From the NCBI GenBank assembly GCA_025356765.1, contig JANXRO010000025.1, forward strand, positions 1-6,102: a stretch of 6,102 bases of DNA. Reading direction: 5' to 3'. The position numbers and the translations under genes are program-made. Positions within the stretch are counted from its first letter, which is position 1, and each line of letters opens with the position of its first letter. The notes below the pieces were generated by a model. That model did not search any database, had not been told where the DNA came from, and saw nothing but the letters and a program-made list of their open reading frames with translations. Shown one piece after another: positions 1 through 5,694 of the stretch. Source of the stretch: Hyphomicrobiales bacterium. Its GTDB lineage: Bacteria; Pseudomonadota; Alphaproteobacteria; Rhizobiales; Aestuariivirgaceae.

Positions 1-607
1 CGCGGTCGGCCGTAATATCAATCAACTGCCACAGAGTTTTTCCATCACGCGCATTTTTGCTTAAAGGTGAAACGGAGAGGCGCAGCCACTTGGCCTCACC
101 AACAGAAGCAAAAGGTGCTGATGATCCTGCGGGCAAGCGCAAATCTCGGCTGGCACCTTTTTCTTCGCGCGCCGCTTGGCCCAGTTGATAAACCGGTTCA
201 ACAAAATCTGCATAACCTGAATAGAGAACATCAAAACCAACAAGGCGTGAGACGCCTGCAGCGGAAGCCAATTGCAGATAAGTCGCGTTGGCATAAATCG
301 CCCTGCCCTTGCTGTCTTGCACAACAGCGGGGTTGCCAATGGCATCAACCACCACGTCATAAAATTGCCGCTCGGCCTCTGGGCTTCGCCGTTGCAAAAT
401 TAATGTAAGACCTGCCAACACAGCGGCAACGCCAAAACACGACAACAACCAACCAACGATGCGCAACGTGTCATCTGGCACATGAAGGCCGTGGCCCAGC
501 CACCAATAAACGCCGCCCACAGCAAGGCATGCCACGGCAAGTGACAAAGCCAAGTTGAAAAGCCCAAGGCCTTGTTGGCCGTTCGAAATTGTAACCTCAT
601 CCGCCAT
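1..607 (-). CDS. cckA: PAS-domain sensor histidine kinase, N-terminal part (probably CckA); runs off left edge
   Basis: Only the first 202 codons are present; kinase and receiver modules would lie beyond the left edge and are not seen. The start is an ATG at 607 preceded by GGGGA (614-618) at a 6-nt spacing. Residues 14-37 and 50-71 form two hydrophobic segments around a short loop, followed by QRR and a PAS-like domain at about 80-202. That domain begins QFYDVVVDAIGNPAVVQDSK, a typical PAS opening, and ends TLWQLIDITADR, the usual PAS exit before a second PAS or signalling helix. Two membrane helices followed by PAS is the architecture of CckA, the hybrid kinase that phosphorylates CtrA and CpdR through ChpT to control the alphaproteobacterial cell cycle. 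The gene is divergent from a FliO-like gene, an arrangement I recall for cckA in Rhizobiales. The PAS sensor reading is firm; the CckA name is an inference because no catalytic domain is visible. Confidence 0.7.
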   Translation of the reverse strand, partial: MADEVTISNGQQGLGLFNLALSLAVACLAVGGVYWWLGHGLHVPDDTLRIVGWLLSCFGVAAVLAGLTLILQRRSPEAERQFYDVVVDAIGNPAVVQDSKGRAIYANATYLQLASAAGVSRLVGFDVLYSGYADFVEPVYQLGQAAREEKGASRDLRLPAGSSAPFASVGEAKWLRLSVSPLSKNARDGKTLWQLIDITADR

Positions 608-678
608 CGCATTTCCCCGAATCGCCAAGACTATATGCCAAAGCTATTCATAAAGTGATGGCCAACTTGCTTGCCCGT

Positions 679-706
679 TTGAGACTTGTTTTATTTGTGC
701 TAAAGA
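679..706 (+). promoter_or_regulatory. Possible sigma-70-type promoter for the FliO-like gene
   Basis: TTGAGA (679-684) resembles the -35 hexamer and TAAAGA (701-706) resembles a -10, with a 16-bp spacer. The bases TGC directly before the -10 (698-700) would make it an extended -10 element. The predicted start of transcription falls about 15-20 bp before the ATG at 733. This rests on motif likeness alone. Confidence 0.35.
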
Positions 707-720
707 AGAATTGAAACTTG

Positions 721-727
721 AGGGAGG
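721..727 (+). promoter_or_regulatory. Ribosome binding site that fixes the FliO-like start at 733
   Basis: AGGGAGG lies 5 nt before ATG 733 and is a near-perfect Shine-Dalgarno sequence. It lies inside the reading frame if the in-frame TTG at 718 were used, which argues for the ATG. Confidence 0.75.
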
Positions 728-732
728 CTGCC

Positions 733-1134
733 ATGCCCGACATACAACCTTATATGAATTCTATTCTAATAGGCCTTGCGGTTCTTGCGGGCATTGTTTT
801 GCTATGGATCATCTCCAAGCTGTTTCGCGGGCGTTCGCGCGGGTCAAGGGGCAACAGGCTTGGCATTAGCGAATATCATGAAATCGATGAAACACGCCGT
901 TTGGTTTTGGTGCGGCGTGATGATGTAGAACATCTCGTTCTTATCGGCGGCCCGCAAGATGTTGTAGTTGAAACCAACATCGGCCAAGGCAACACCTATG
1001 CAAACCGCGTTGACCAAAACACGATGAGTGATGTGGTGCCCATTAGGCCGATACGACCCGCAGTGTTCGGCTCACGAAAACCCGCACTTCGCCCGTTTGA
1101 TGTAACCCCAACGGATGATAAAGATCCGGCTTAA
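733..1134 (+). CDS. FliO-like single-pass membrane protein
   Basis: This 133-residue protein has one membrane segment near its N-terminus (about residues 10-30), a basic Arg/Gly-rich patch (32-42) that by the positive-inside rule faces the cytoplasm, then a compact domain at about 42-82 and a Pro/Arg-rich tail likely to be disordered. The core RRLVLVRRDDVEHLVLIGGP (55-74), followed by DVVVE, matches the conserved part of the FliO family, whose classical members help assemble the flagellar type III export gate. No other flagellar gene is in the window. The partner across the divergent promoter is a CckA-like kinase, so the protein may not be a true flagellar FliO; a membrane role tied to cell-cycle signalling is possible but unproven. 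Start chosen at ATG 733 on the strength of its ribosome binding site. The stop converges on degP with a 13-bp gap. Confidence 0.75.
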   Translation: MPDIQPYMNSILIGLAVLAGIVLLWIISKLFRGRSRGSRGNRLGISEYHEIDETRRLVLVRRDDVEHLVLIGGPQDVVVETNIGQGNTYANRVDQNTMSDVVPIRPIRPAVFGSRKPALRPFDVTPTDDKDPA

Positions 1135-1140
1135 AATACA

Positions 1141-1156
1141 GCTAAATTTATTTAGC
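1141..1156. terminator. Possible weak bidirectional terminator hairpin between convergent genes
   Basis: GCTAAA and TTTAGC form a perfect inverted repeat around a TTTA loop, and one further A-T pair could close it to seven pairs with a 2-nt loop. It lies exactly where the FliO-like and degP transcripts meet and covers the last codons and stop of degP. The stem is short and A+T-rich with no long U-tract on either strand, so the terminator call is tentative. Confidence 0.3.
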
Positions 1157-2689
1157 CAGTTTCAAAGCCACAAAGCGCGTGTCTGTGCCGTCTCCTGCTT
1201 TTGACACCAAAATCAACACCGATGTTTTTCCATCTGTGGTGGCTTGCGCAACAGCCGCCGCAACGTCACTGGCCGCTGTCACAGGCTTGCCGCCAGCTTC
1301 TTGAATGACGTCACCCACGGTGATGCCTTTGTTGGCGGCAACACTGTCTTTATCCAAATCTGTAACCACAGCACCCTTCAATTTATCAGAGAGCTTAAAC
1401 TTGGTGCGCAAGTCAGCGCTGATATCGCTCAGCGTCATGCCCAAGGCTATGCTGCTTGGCGAGACTGATTTTTTCTTTTCCGTGTCTTGTTGGGCAACCA
1501 GTTTTTCACCCTCTTCAAGCCTGCCCAAACTCACTTTCAGGTCTTGCTCTTTGCCATCGCGCAACACTGTCACTTTAATTTCTTTGCCAACTTCAGTTTC
1601 AGCAACAATCAACCGCAGTGCTTTTGAATCTTCAACAGCATGGCCATCCACAGCCGTTACAACATCGCCCGCTTTCAGCCCGCTTTTTTCACCGGGCCCA
1701 CCTGCCGTCACATCCGCAATCAATGCCCCATGGGGCTTGGTCATGCCGATGCCTTCTGCGATATCAGGCGTTAAGGCTTGCAATTTCACACCAAGCCAAC
1801 CGCGCCGTGTTTCACCATATTTTATCAGCTGCTCAACCACGCGTTTGGCGGTGTTGGAGGGCACTGAAAATCCAATACCAACCGAGCCACCCGTGGGCGA
1901 AAATATGGCGGTGTTAATGCCAACAACCTGGCCATCAAGCGTGAACAATGGGCCACCCGAGTTACCTTTATTGATGGCGGCATCAGTTTGCAAATAATCA
2001 TCATAAGGGCCAGCATTAATATCGCGGTTGCGCGCCGAAACAATGCCCAGCGAAACAGATCCGCCCAAACCAAATGGATTGCCGATGGCAACGACCCACT
2101 CACCAATCCGCGCCTTGTCGCTATCGCCAAAGGCTACCGTGGGCAAATCCTTATCTGGCTTCACACGGATAACCGCCAAATCAGTTTTTGGGTCATGCCC
2201 CACCAGTTCCGCTTTCAACAAGGTGCCGTCCTGCATATGCACTTGGATGTTCACCGCATCAGCAATCACATGGTTGTTGGTAACGATCAGTCCTTTAGGA
2301 TCAATCACAAAACCCGAGCCCATTGAATTGATCAAATTGTCATTGGGCGTTTGGTCTGGGTTTTTTGGATCAGGCGCGGGGTCTGGCAGCTTTGGTTTGC
2401 TATCGCCATTTTGGCTTTCCTGCTGTTTGCGCTTCAAAAACTGGTCAAAGAAATCTTTGAAGGGAGAATTCTCCGGCACCTTGGGTGCAGCGCCTTCACC
2501 TTCAGCCGACGTCGACTGCACGGAAATTTCCACAACGGCAGGCAAAATCTTTTCAACCAAATCTGCCACGTTTGGCAGTGCTTGCGCTTGCGCCATGGCA
2601 GGCGTTGCGAGAATGTTGATTTGCACCGGAATAGGTGCAGCCAAAGCTGATAAAACCACACCCACCAACAATTTCGCTTTCAACGCCAT
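1148..2689 (-). CDS. degP: Periplasmic serine endoprotease, Do/DegP (HtrA) family
   Basis: The 513-residue protein starts with a Sec signal peptide (residues 1-33, likely cut after AMA, before QAQ), so it acts in the periplasm on misfolded envelope proteins as protease and chaperone. The trypsin-like domain shows the full catalytic triad: H140 in VTNNHV, D170 in TDLAV and S244 in GNSGG. PDZ1 starts near residue 295 with GWLGV, and PDZ2 covers about 413-510. Length and two PDZ domains fit Do proteases; DegP and DegQ cannot be separated on this evidence. A hydrophilic Pro/Asp/Lys-rich loop (about 86-117) sits where the regulatory LA loop is expected, and there are no cysteines in it, unlike E. 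coli DegP. ATG 2689 is preferred over the in-frame GTG at 2704 because GAGGA at 2698-2702 is its ribosome binding site. It follows hflC by 29 bp and is probably co-transcribed with hflKC. Confidence 0.97.
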   Translation of the reverse strand: MALKAKLLVGVVLSALAAPIPVQINILATPAMAQAQALPNVADLVEKILPAVVEISVQSTSAEGEGAAPKVPENSPFKDFFDQFLKRKQQESQNGDSKPKLPDPAPDPKNPDQTPNDNLINSMGSGFVIDPKGLIVTNNHVIADAVNIQVHMQDGTLLKAELVGHDPKTDLAVIRVKPDKDLPTVAFGDSDKARIGEWVVAIGNPFGLGGSVSLGIVSARNRDINAGPYDDYLQTDAAINKGNSGGPLFTLDGQVVGINTAIFSPTGGSVGIGFSVPSNTAKRVVEQLIKYGETRRGWLGVKLQALTPDIAEGIGMTKPHGALIADVTAGGPGEKSGLKAGDVVTAVDGHAVEDSKALRLIVAETEVGKEIKVTVLRDGKEQDLKVSLGRLEEGEKLVAQQDTEKKKSVSPSSIALGMTLSDISADLRTKFKLSDKLKGAVVTDLDKDSVAANKGITVGDVIQEAGGKPVTAASDVAAAVAQATTDGKTSVLILVSKAGDGTDTRFVALKLAK

Positions 2690-2697
2690 ATCAAATT

Positions 2698-2702
2698 TCC
2701 TC
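2698..2702 (-). promoter_or_regulatory. Ribosome binding site deciding the degP start
   Basis: GAGGA on the minus strand lies 8 nt before ATG 2689. The competing GTG at 2704 overlaps this element and has no comparable purine tract at proper distance, so translation most likely begins at 2689. Confidence 0.65.
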
Positions 2703-2718
2703 ACTCAATTTCTGTAAC

Positions 2719-3600
2719 TCATTTTTGTGGAACAGCGCCATTTTCATTCTTGAAATAACGGAAAAATTCTGAATCAGGGCTCAACACCAAGCTGGTTCCG
2801 CCCTGCCCCATGCTTTTGCCATAAGCCTGAAGCGAACGATAAAAGGCATAAAATTCAGGGTCTTTTTCATAAGCCGCAGCAAAGGTGCTGGCACGTTGGG
2901 CTTCACCAGCGCCGCGAATAATTTCAGATTGTCTGTCACCCTCTGAAACAATTTCCAAAACCTTGCGATCAGCTTCCGCCATCATCCTAACTTTTTGCGC
3001 CTCACCGGTTGAACGCAAATCTTGCGCTTCAATCAAGCGTTCAGATTTCATGCGATCAAATGTTGCGTCTAAAACTTCCTTCATCAAATCAGTTCGGCGA
3101 ATGCGCACATCCACAATTTCTATGCCCAAGGTCTGCGCCTCGGGTCGCACTTGATCACGAATTTCCTGCATCATCACATCACGATCTTCTGAAAGTGCTG
3201 CAACGAACGTGCGCTTGCCATAAGTCTGGCGCAGCGCCGCATTCAGCCTCGTATCAATGCGTTGTTTGGCAATGTCTTGATCAGCGCCTACGGTTTCACG
3301 GAATTTCTGCGGATCAGAAATGCGAACGAAGGTTACAGTGTCGACCAGATATTGCTTCTTGTCTGAAACTTGCACGGCCATGTTGTCGCTGCTCCACATG
3401 AAAATGCGGTTTTCAACGTCAACAACTTCATCGGCAATTGGCCATTTCAAATGTAGACCGGGGTCTTTCACCACACGAGAGACTTCACCAAAATGCACAA
3501 CCAGCGCAGTTTGCCGTTGATCCACTTGAAAAACAGCCGTCCACAACAGGCCCAACAATGCCACAGCCAAAACGGTGAGTGCGATACGAGCGGTTGTCAT
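2719..3600 (-). CDS. hflC: HflC, SPFH-domain modulator of FtsH protease
   Basis: This is a 293-residue type II membrane protein: one N-terminal hydrophobic helix (about residues 5-24) and then an SPFH/band 7 domain (about 24-190) exposed on the periplasmic side. Family signatures visible include VDQRQTALVVHFGEV (26-40), PGLHLKWP (47-54), the DVRIRRTDL segment (164-172) and the charged helix MKSERLIEAQDLRSTGEAQK (184-203). Alternating Glu/Arg/Ala continues to about residue 240 as a long coiled coil. HflC pairs with HflK in a large membrane cage that encloses FtsH and limits its access to membrane substrates. The ATG overlaps the hflK stop by one base (TAATG) and has AAGGGAG at 3610-3616, so it is well translated and coupled to hflK. 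It is shorter than E. coli HflC (334 residues) but complete. Confidence 0.97.
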   Translation of the reverse strand: MTTARIALTVLAVALLGLLWTAVFQVDQRQTALVVHFGEVSRVVKDPGLHLKWPIADEVVDVENRIFMWSSDNMAVQVSDKKQYLVDTVTFVRISDPQKFRETVGADQDIAKQRIDTRLNAALRQTYGKRTFVAALSEDRDVMMQEIRDQVRPEAQTLGIEIVDVRIRRTDLMKEVLDATFDRMKSERLIEAQDLRSTGEAQKVRMMAEADRKVLEIVSEGDRQSEIIRGAGEAQRASTFAAAYEKDPEFYAFYRSLQAYGKSMGQGGTSLVLSPDSEFFRYFKNENGAVPQK

Positions 3601-4655
3601 TAATTTGCACTCCCTTGAGTGATTGCAGGCAAAGGTAAATACGGCACCACACCTGATCCAGATTTGCCGGGTTCTAAGATAACTTTATTGGAAGCGGCCA
3701 GAACTTTTTCCATCGTTTCCAAATAAAGCCGCGTTCTTGTCACATCCTTGGCCTTGGCATATTCGGTATAAATTTGGTCAAAGCGTTGGGCTTCACCTTT
3801 GGCCGTTGCTGTCATTTGGGCGGCATAGCCTTTGGCATCTTCCACGCGCTTTGCAGCATCACCTTCGGCGTTACGAGTTTTTTGTTTCGCATATTGTTCC
3901 GCGCCGTTGATGGAACGTTGTTGGTCTTGTTGGGCGCGTTGTACATCTTCAAACGCATCCTGCACTTGCGGTGGCGGAACGCCTTCAAATGCCAGCCCCG
4001 TAATTTGCACACCAGCATTATATTCATCAAGCGTGCGTTGGATAATTTCAGTCACTTGGTTTTGAATAAGCAAACGCCCGGTTGTCAAAGCTTCGGTGGC
4101 AGGTGTTCGACCAATAATTTCGCGCATGGCGCTTTCAGAAACGGTCTGCACCATGCGTTGCTGTTCTGAAACATTGAACAGAAATTTCTGCGGATCAGCA
4201 ATTTTCCATAACACTTTGAATTTAATATCGAGCAAGTTTTGATCGCCCGTTAACATCATGCCTTCATCGCCCGTGTCACCCAAAGACGTTTGGTTTTCTG
4301 CGGCCACTGGCAAAACTTCCATACGGTCGACAGGCCACGCAGCAAAATGCAAACCAGGTGCCACTGTACGGTTATAGGCACCCAAGCGCAGCACCATGCC
4401 GCGCTCATCCGGCTGAACTTGATAGATTGAATTATAAGCCCAAAACGCCGCGAAAGCTGCCAGCGGAATAAGCCAGCCCACTTTGCCACCATTTGGCAGA
4501 AGTGATTTTAATTGGTCGCGGCCTTTGTTGATTAACTCATCCAGATCAGGCGGCCTATTGCCTGAACCGTTGTTGCGATTGCCACCAGGCCCTCCCCATG
4601 GCCCACGATCGCCCGTTGGTTTTGGTTTGCCGTCATCGTCCTGGTTCCAAGGCAT
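3600..4655 (-). CDS. hflK: HflK, SPFH-domain modulator of FtsH protease
   Basis: The 351-residue protein opens with the MPWN start typical of HflK and a cytoplasmic Gly/Pro/Asn-rich tail (about 1-58, with WGGPGGNRNNG). A single membrane helix follows at about 59-76, then an SPFH domain (about 78-235) beginning YQVQPDERGMVLRLG. Other HflK hallmarks are PGLHFAAWPVD (100-110), LTGDQNLLDIKFKVLW (135-150) and GVPPPQVQDAFEDV (225-238). A Glu/Gln/Lys/Ala-rich coiled coil follows (about 236-310), and the C-terminus is hydrophobic and proline-containing (VVPYLPLP). HflK forms the hetero-oligomeric cage with HflC around FtsH in the inner membrane. The ATG at 4655 has a purine-rich GAAGAAAG a few bases upstream, a modest ribosome binding site. 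It is the first gene after the 71-bp gap behind folA and probably has its own promoter. Confidence 0.97.
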   Translation of the reverse strand: MPWNQDDDGKPKPTGDRGPWGGPGGNRNNGSGNRPPDLDELINKGRDQLKSLLPNGGKVGWLIPLAAFAAFWAYNSIYQVQPDERGMVLRLGAYNRTVAPGLHFAAWPVDRMEVLPVAAENQTSLGDTGDEGMMLTGDQNLLDIKFKVLWKIADPQKFLFNVSEQQRMVQTVSESAMREIIGRTPATEALTTGRLLIQNQVTEIIQRTLDEYNAGVQITGLAFEGVPPPQVQDAFEDVQRAQQDQQRSINGAEQYAKQKTRNAEGDAAKRVEDAKGYAAQMTATAKGEAQRFDQIYTEYAKAKDVTRTRLYLETMEKVLAASNKVILEPGKSGSGVVPYLPLPAITQGSAN

Positions 4656-4683
4656 TGAGTAACTTTCTTCAAATAAGCAATTG

Positions 4684-4716
4684 GTTATAGATAGGGAGCA
4701 CTTCTCACAATGTCCA
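4684..4716 (-). promoter_or_regulatory. Possible promoter for hflK-hflC-degP
   Basis: The 71-bp gap between folA and hflK (4656-4726) holds several promoter-like hexamers on the minus strand. TGGACA (complement of 4711-4716) is five of six to TTGACA and is followed after 17 bp by TATCTA. TTGTGA (4705-4710) is followed after 15 bp by TATAAC (4684-4689), a good -10 with a short spacer. The sequence CCCTATCT within this stretch also resembles the -10 of alphaproteobacterial heat-shock (RpoH) promoters. Which pair works, if any, cannot be decided by eye. Confidence 0.35.
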
Positions 4717-4724
4717 TGTGCGCA

Positions 4725-4744
4725 ATTTATCTGCGCAGATAAAT
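4725..4744. repeat. Perfect 20-bp palindrome across the folA stop codon
   Basis: ATTTATCTGCGCAGATAAAT is identical to its own reverse complement. As RNA it could fold to an 8-bp stem with a GCGC loop. It covers the last four codons (YLRR) and the TAA of folA. No U-run follows on the minus strand, so it is not a standard intrinsic terminator; it could be an mRNA 3'-end stabiliser, a protein-binding site or chance. The central TGCGCA recurs 13 bp away at 4719-4724. Confidence 0.6.
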
Positions 4745-5224
4745 CAACGTTTCAAACGACGCAGAGTCTTTCTCGCTTTTTTCGTAACGCTGGCGTTCAT
4801 CAACCCGCCATTGCGCTGGGTCAAGTTCAGCCAAAAATGTATCGCCTTCAACGTCCACCAAAACCCGCGTGAGATAAATTTTGCTCGCCAAAGACAAAAA
4901 CATCTTAAATATTTCAGCGCCACCAATAACACAAATTTCTGTGGGTTCTCCGACACTTGCAAGCTTTAGCGCAGATACAGCATCAGAAGCAATCAGGCAG
5001 CCTTTTTCTGAAAAATTCGAGTTGCGACTAATCACAATATTGGCCCGCCCCGGCAAAGGTTTGCGCGGCAAGCTATCCCACGTTTTTCGCCCCATGATAA
5101 CGGGCTTTCCTAAGGTGACAGCTTTAAACCATTTGAGATCAGACGGGATGTGCCACGGCAAAATGCCGCCCCTGCCAATGGCACCATTTTGTGAGATGGC
5201 ATAAACCAACGCAATCTTGCTCAC
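4727..5224 (-). CDS. folA: Dihydrofolate reductase
   Basis: This 165-residue cytoplasmic enzyme reduces dihydrofolate to tetrahydrofolate with NADPH, feeding thymidylate, purine and methionine synthesis. Visible hallmarks: the N-terminal strand and loop ALVYAISQNGAIGRGG (5-20), then the substrate site ILPWHIPSDLKWFK with the catalytic acid D29 (E. coli Asp27), the NADPH motif MGRKTW (44-49), LPGRANIVISR (57-67) with the folate-binding R60, and CVIGGAEIF (98-106). Length fits chromosomal FolA (about 160-170). The start is taken as GTG 5224, which overlaps the upstream stop as GTGA and gives the standard N-terminus. An in-frame ATG at 5263 would add 13 unrelated residues and overlap the GNAT gene by 43 bp. 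The ribosome binding site is poor, so translation probably depends on coupling to the upstream gene. thyA, the usual metabolic partner, is not in the window. Confidence 0.96.
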   Translation of the reverse strand: MSKIALVYAISQNGAIGRGGILPWHIPSDLKWFKAVTLGKPVIMGRKTWDSLPRKPLPGRANIVISRNSNFSEKGCLIASDAVSALKLASVGEPTEICVIGGAEIFKMFLSLASKIYLTRVLVDVEGDTFLAELDPAQWRVDERQRYEKSEKDSASFETLIYLRR

Positions 5225-5694
5225 TGGGCCAAATCCAACAGGGCTCGGTCGTGCAGGCTGCAATATGAATTGCCCGCATCAATCTCTGCGCCCACTTTTT
5301 TATAAAGCCTTTGGGCGTTTTCGTTCCAATCTTTCACCAGCCAAAAAACTTTGGGATAGCCGCGAGAGATTGCGGTTTTTGCAATGCTTTTCAAAAGCGC
5401 TTCTGCAACTCCCAACCTGCGAAAGTTTTTTAAAACCACAACATCTTCAAGGTACATAACCTCTTGCCCGCGCGAGGTGGCATAACTTCTGTGCCACAGC
5501 GCAGATCCGGCATAGGCCCCATCCACAAATGCCAAAACGGCCCCAATCAATGGGTTGGCACAAAACAAATCGCGCTCAAAATCTGAAGCCTGCGCCGTCA
5601 TCTCGGCGCCCCAACCGTGGCTTGACCCCAGCTCCTTAGTGGTCAACATCAACAAAGCGCCATCACCAACTTGCGCAGGGCGAACCTCAATCAC
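5221..5694 (-). CDS. GNAT-family N-acetyltransferase
   Basis: The protein is 157 residues if it starts at GTG 5694, giving the N-terminus MIEVRPAQVGDGALL common to single-domain GNAT enzymes. The acetyl-CoA-binding motif A is clear: YLEDVVVLKNFRRLGVAEAL (81-100), where RRLGVA is the pyrophosphate-binding Q/R-x-x-G-x-G/A loop. Motif B appears as WNENAQRLYKKVGAE (123-137). Such enzymes transfer an acetyl group from acetyl-CoA to an amine; the overall pattern resembles small-molecule or diamine-type acetyltransferases, but the substrate cannot be read from sequence. The start shares GTGA with the CPBP stop and has AGGCGG (5701-5706) at 6-nt spacing. Its own stop shares GTGA with folA. An in-frame ATG at 5769 would add 25 residues lying inside the CPBP gene and is unlikely. 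Confidence 0.9.
   Translation of the reverse strand: MIEVRPAQVGDGALLMLTTKELGSSHGWGAEMTAQASDFERDLFCANPLIGAVLAFVDGAYAGSALWHRSYATSRGQEVMYLEDVVVLKNFRRLGVAEALLKSIAKTAISRGYPKVFWLVKDWNENAQRLYKKVGAEIDAGNSYCSLHDRALLDLAQ

Larger units (their letters stand above)
608..732. promoter_or_regulatory. Divergent intergenic region between the sensor kinase and the FliO-like gene
   Basis: These 125 bp separate two genes transcribed away from each other, so they should contain both promoters. The plus-strand side has a plausible sigma-70-like promoter, listed separately. On the minus strand a TATAGT (complement of 629-634) could be a -10 for the kinase, but I see no good -35 at the right distance. A GANTC site (GAATC, 619-623) sits just upstream of the kinase ribosome binding site. 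I saw no TTAA-N7-TTAA CtrA box. Confidence 0.5.

Noticed and set aside
61..612. Short minus-strand frames (61-360 and 400-612) and a plus-strand frame (67-408) in the kinase region
   Set aside because: They compete with the frame starting at 607, which gives two membrane helices and a PAS domain and is open to the window edge. The alternatives are rich in Trp, Cys and Arg with no family resemblance.
718..732. TTG 718 as start of the FliO-like protein
   Set aside because: The AGGGAGG ribosome binding site lies inside this extension and points to ATG 733.
1305..1997. Long plus-strand open frame (230 codons) antisense to degP
   Set aside because: It lies entirely opposite an unmistakable protease gene, its translation is Ser/Thr/Pro-rich without any recognisable domain, and it has no convincing ribosome binding site. 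It is a codon-bias shadow.
2028..2717. Second long plus-strand open frame (229 codons) antisense to degP
   Set aside because: Same reasoning: complete overlap with degP catalytic-domain codons, no domain, low-complexity translation.
4681..4969. Small plus-strand frames antisense to the folA 3' end and the folA-hflK gap
   Set aside because: No ribosome binding site and no recognisable protein; they overlap conserved DHFR codons on the other strand.
5222..5263. Upstream ATG 5263 as folA start
   Set aside because: It adds a 13-residue tail not found in DHFR and a 43-bp overlap with the GNAT gene. GTG 5224 gives the canonical N-terminus and a GTGA overlap.
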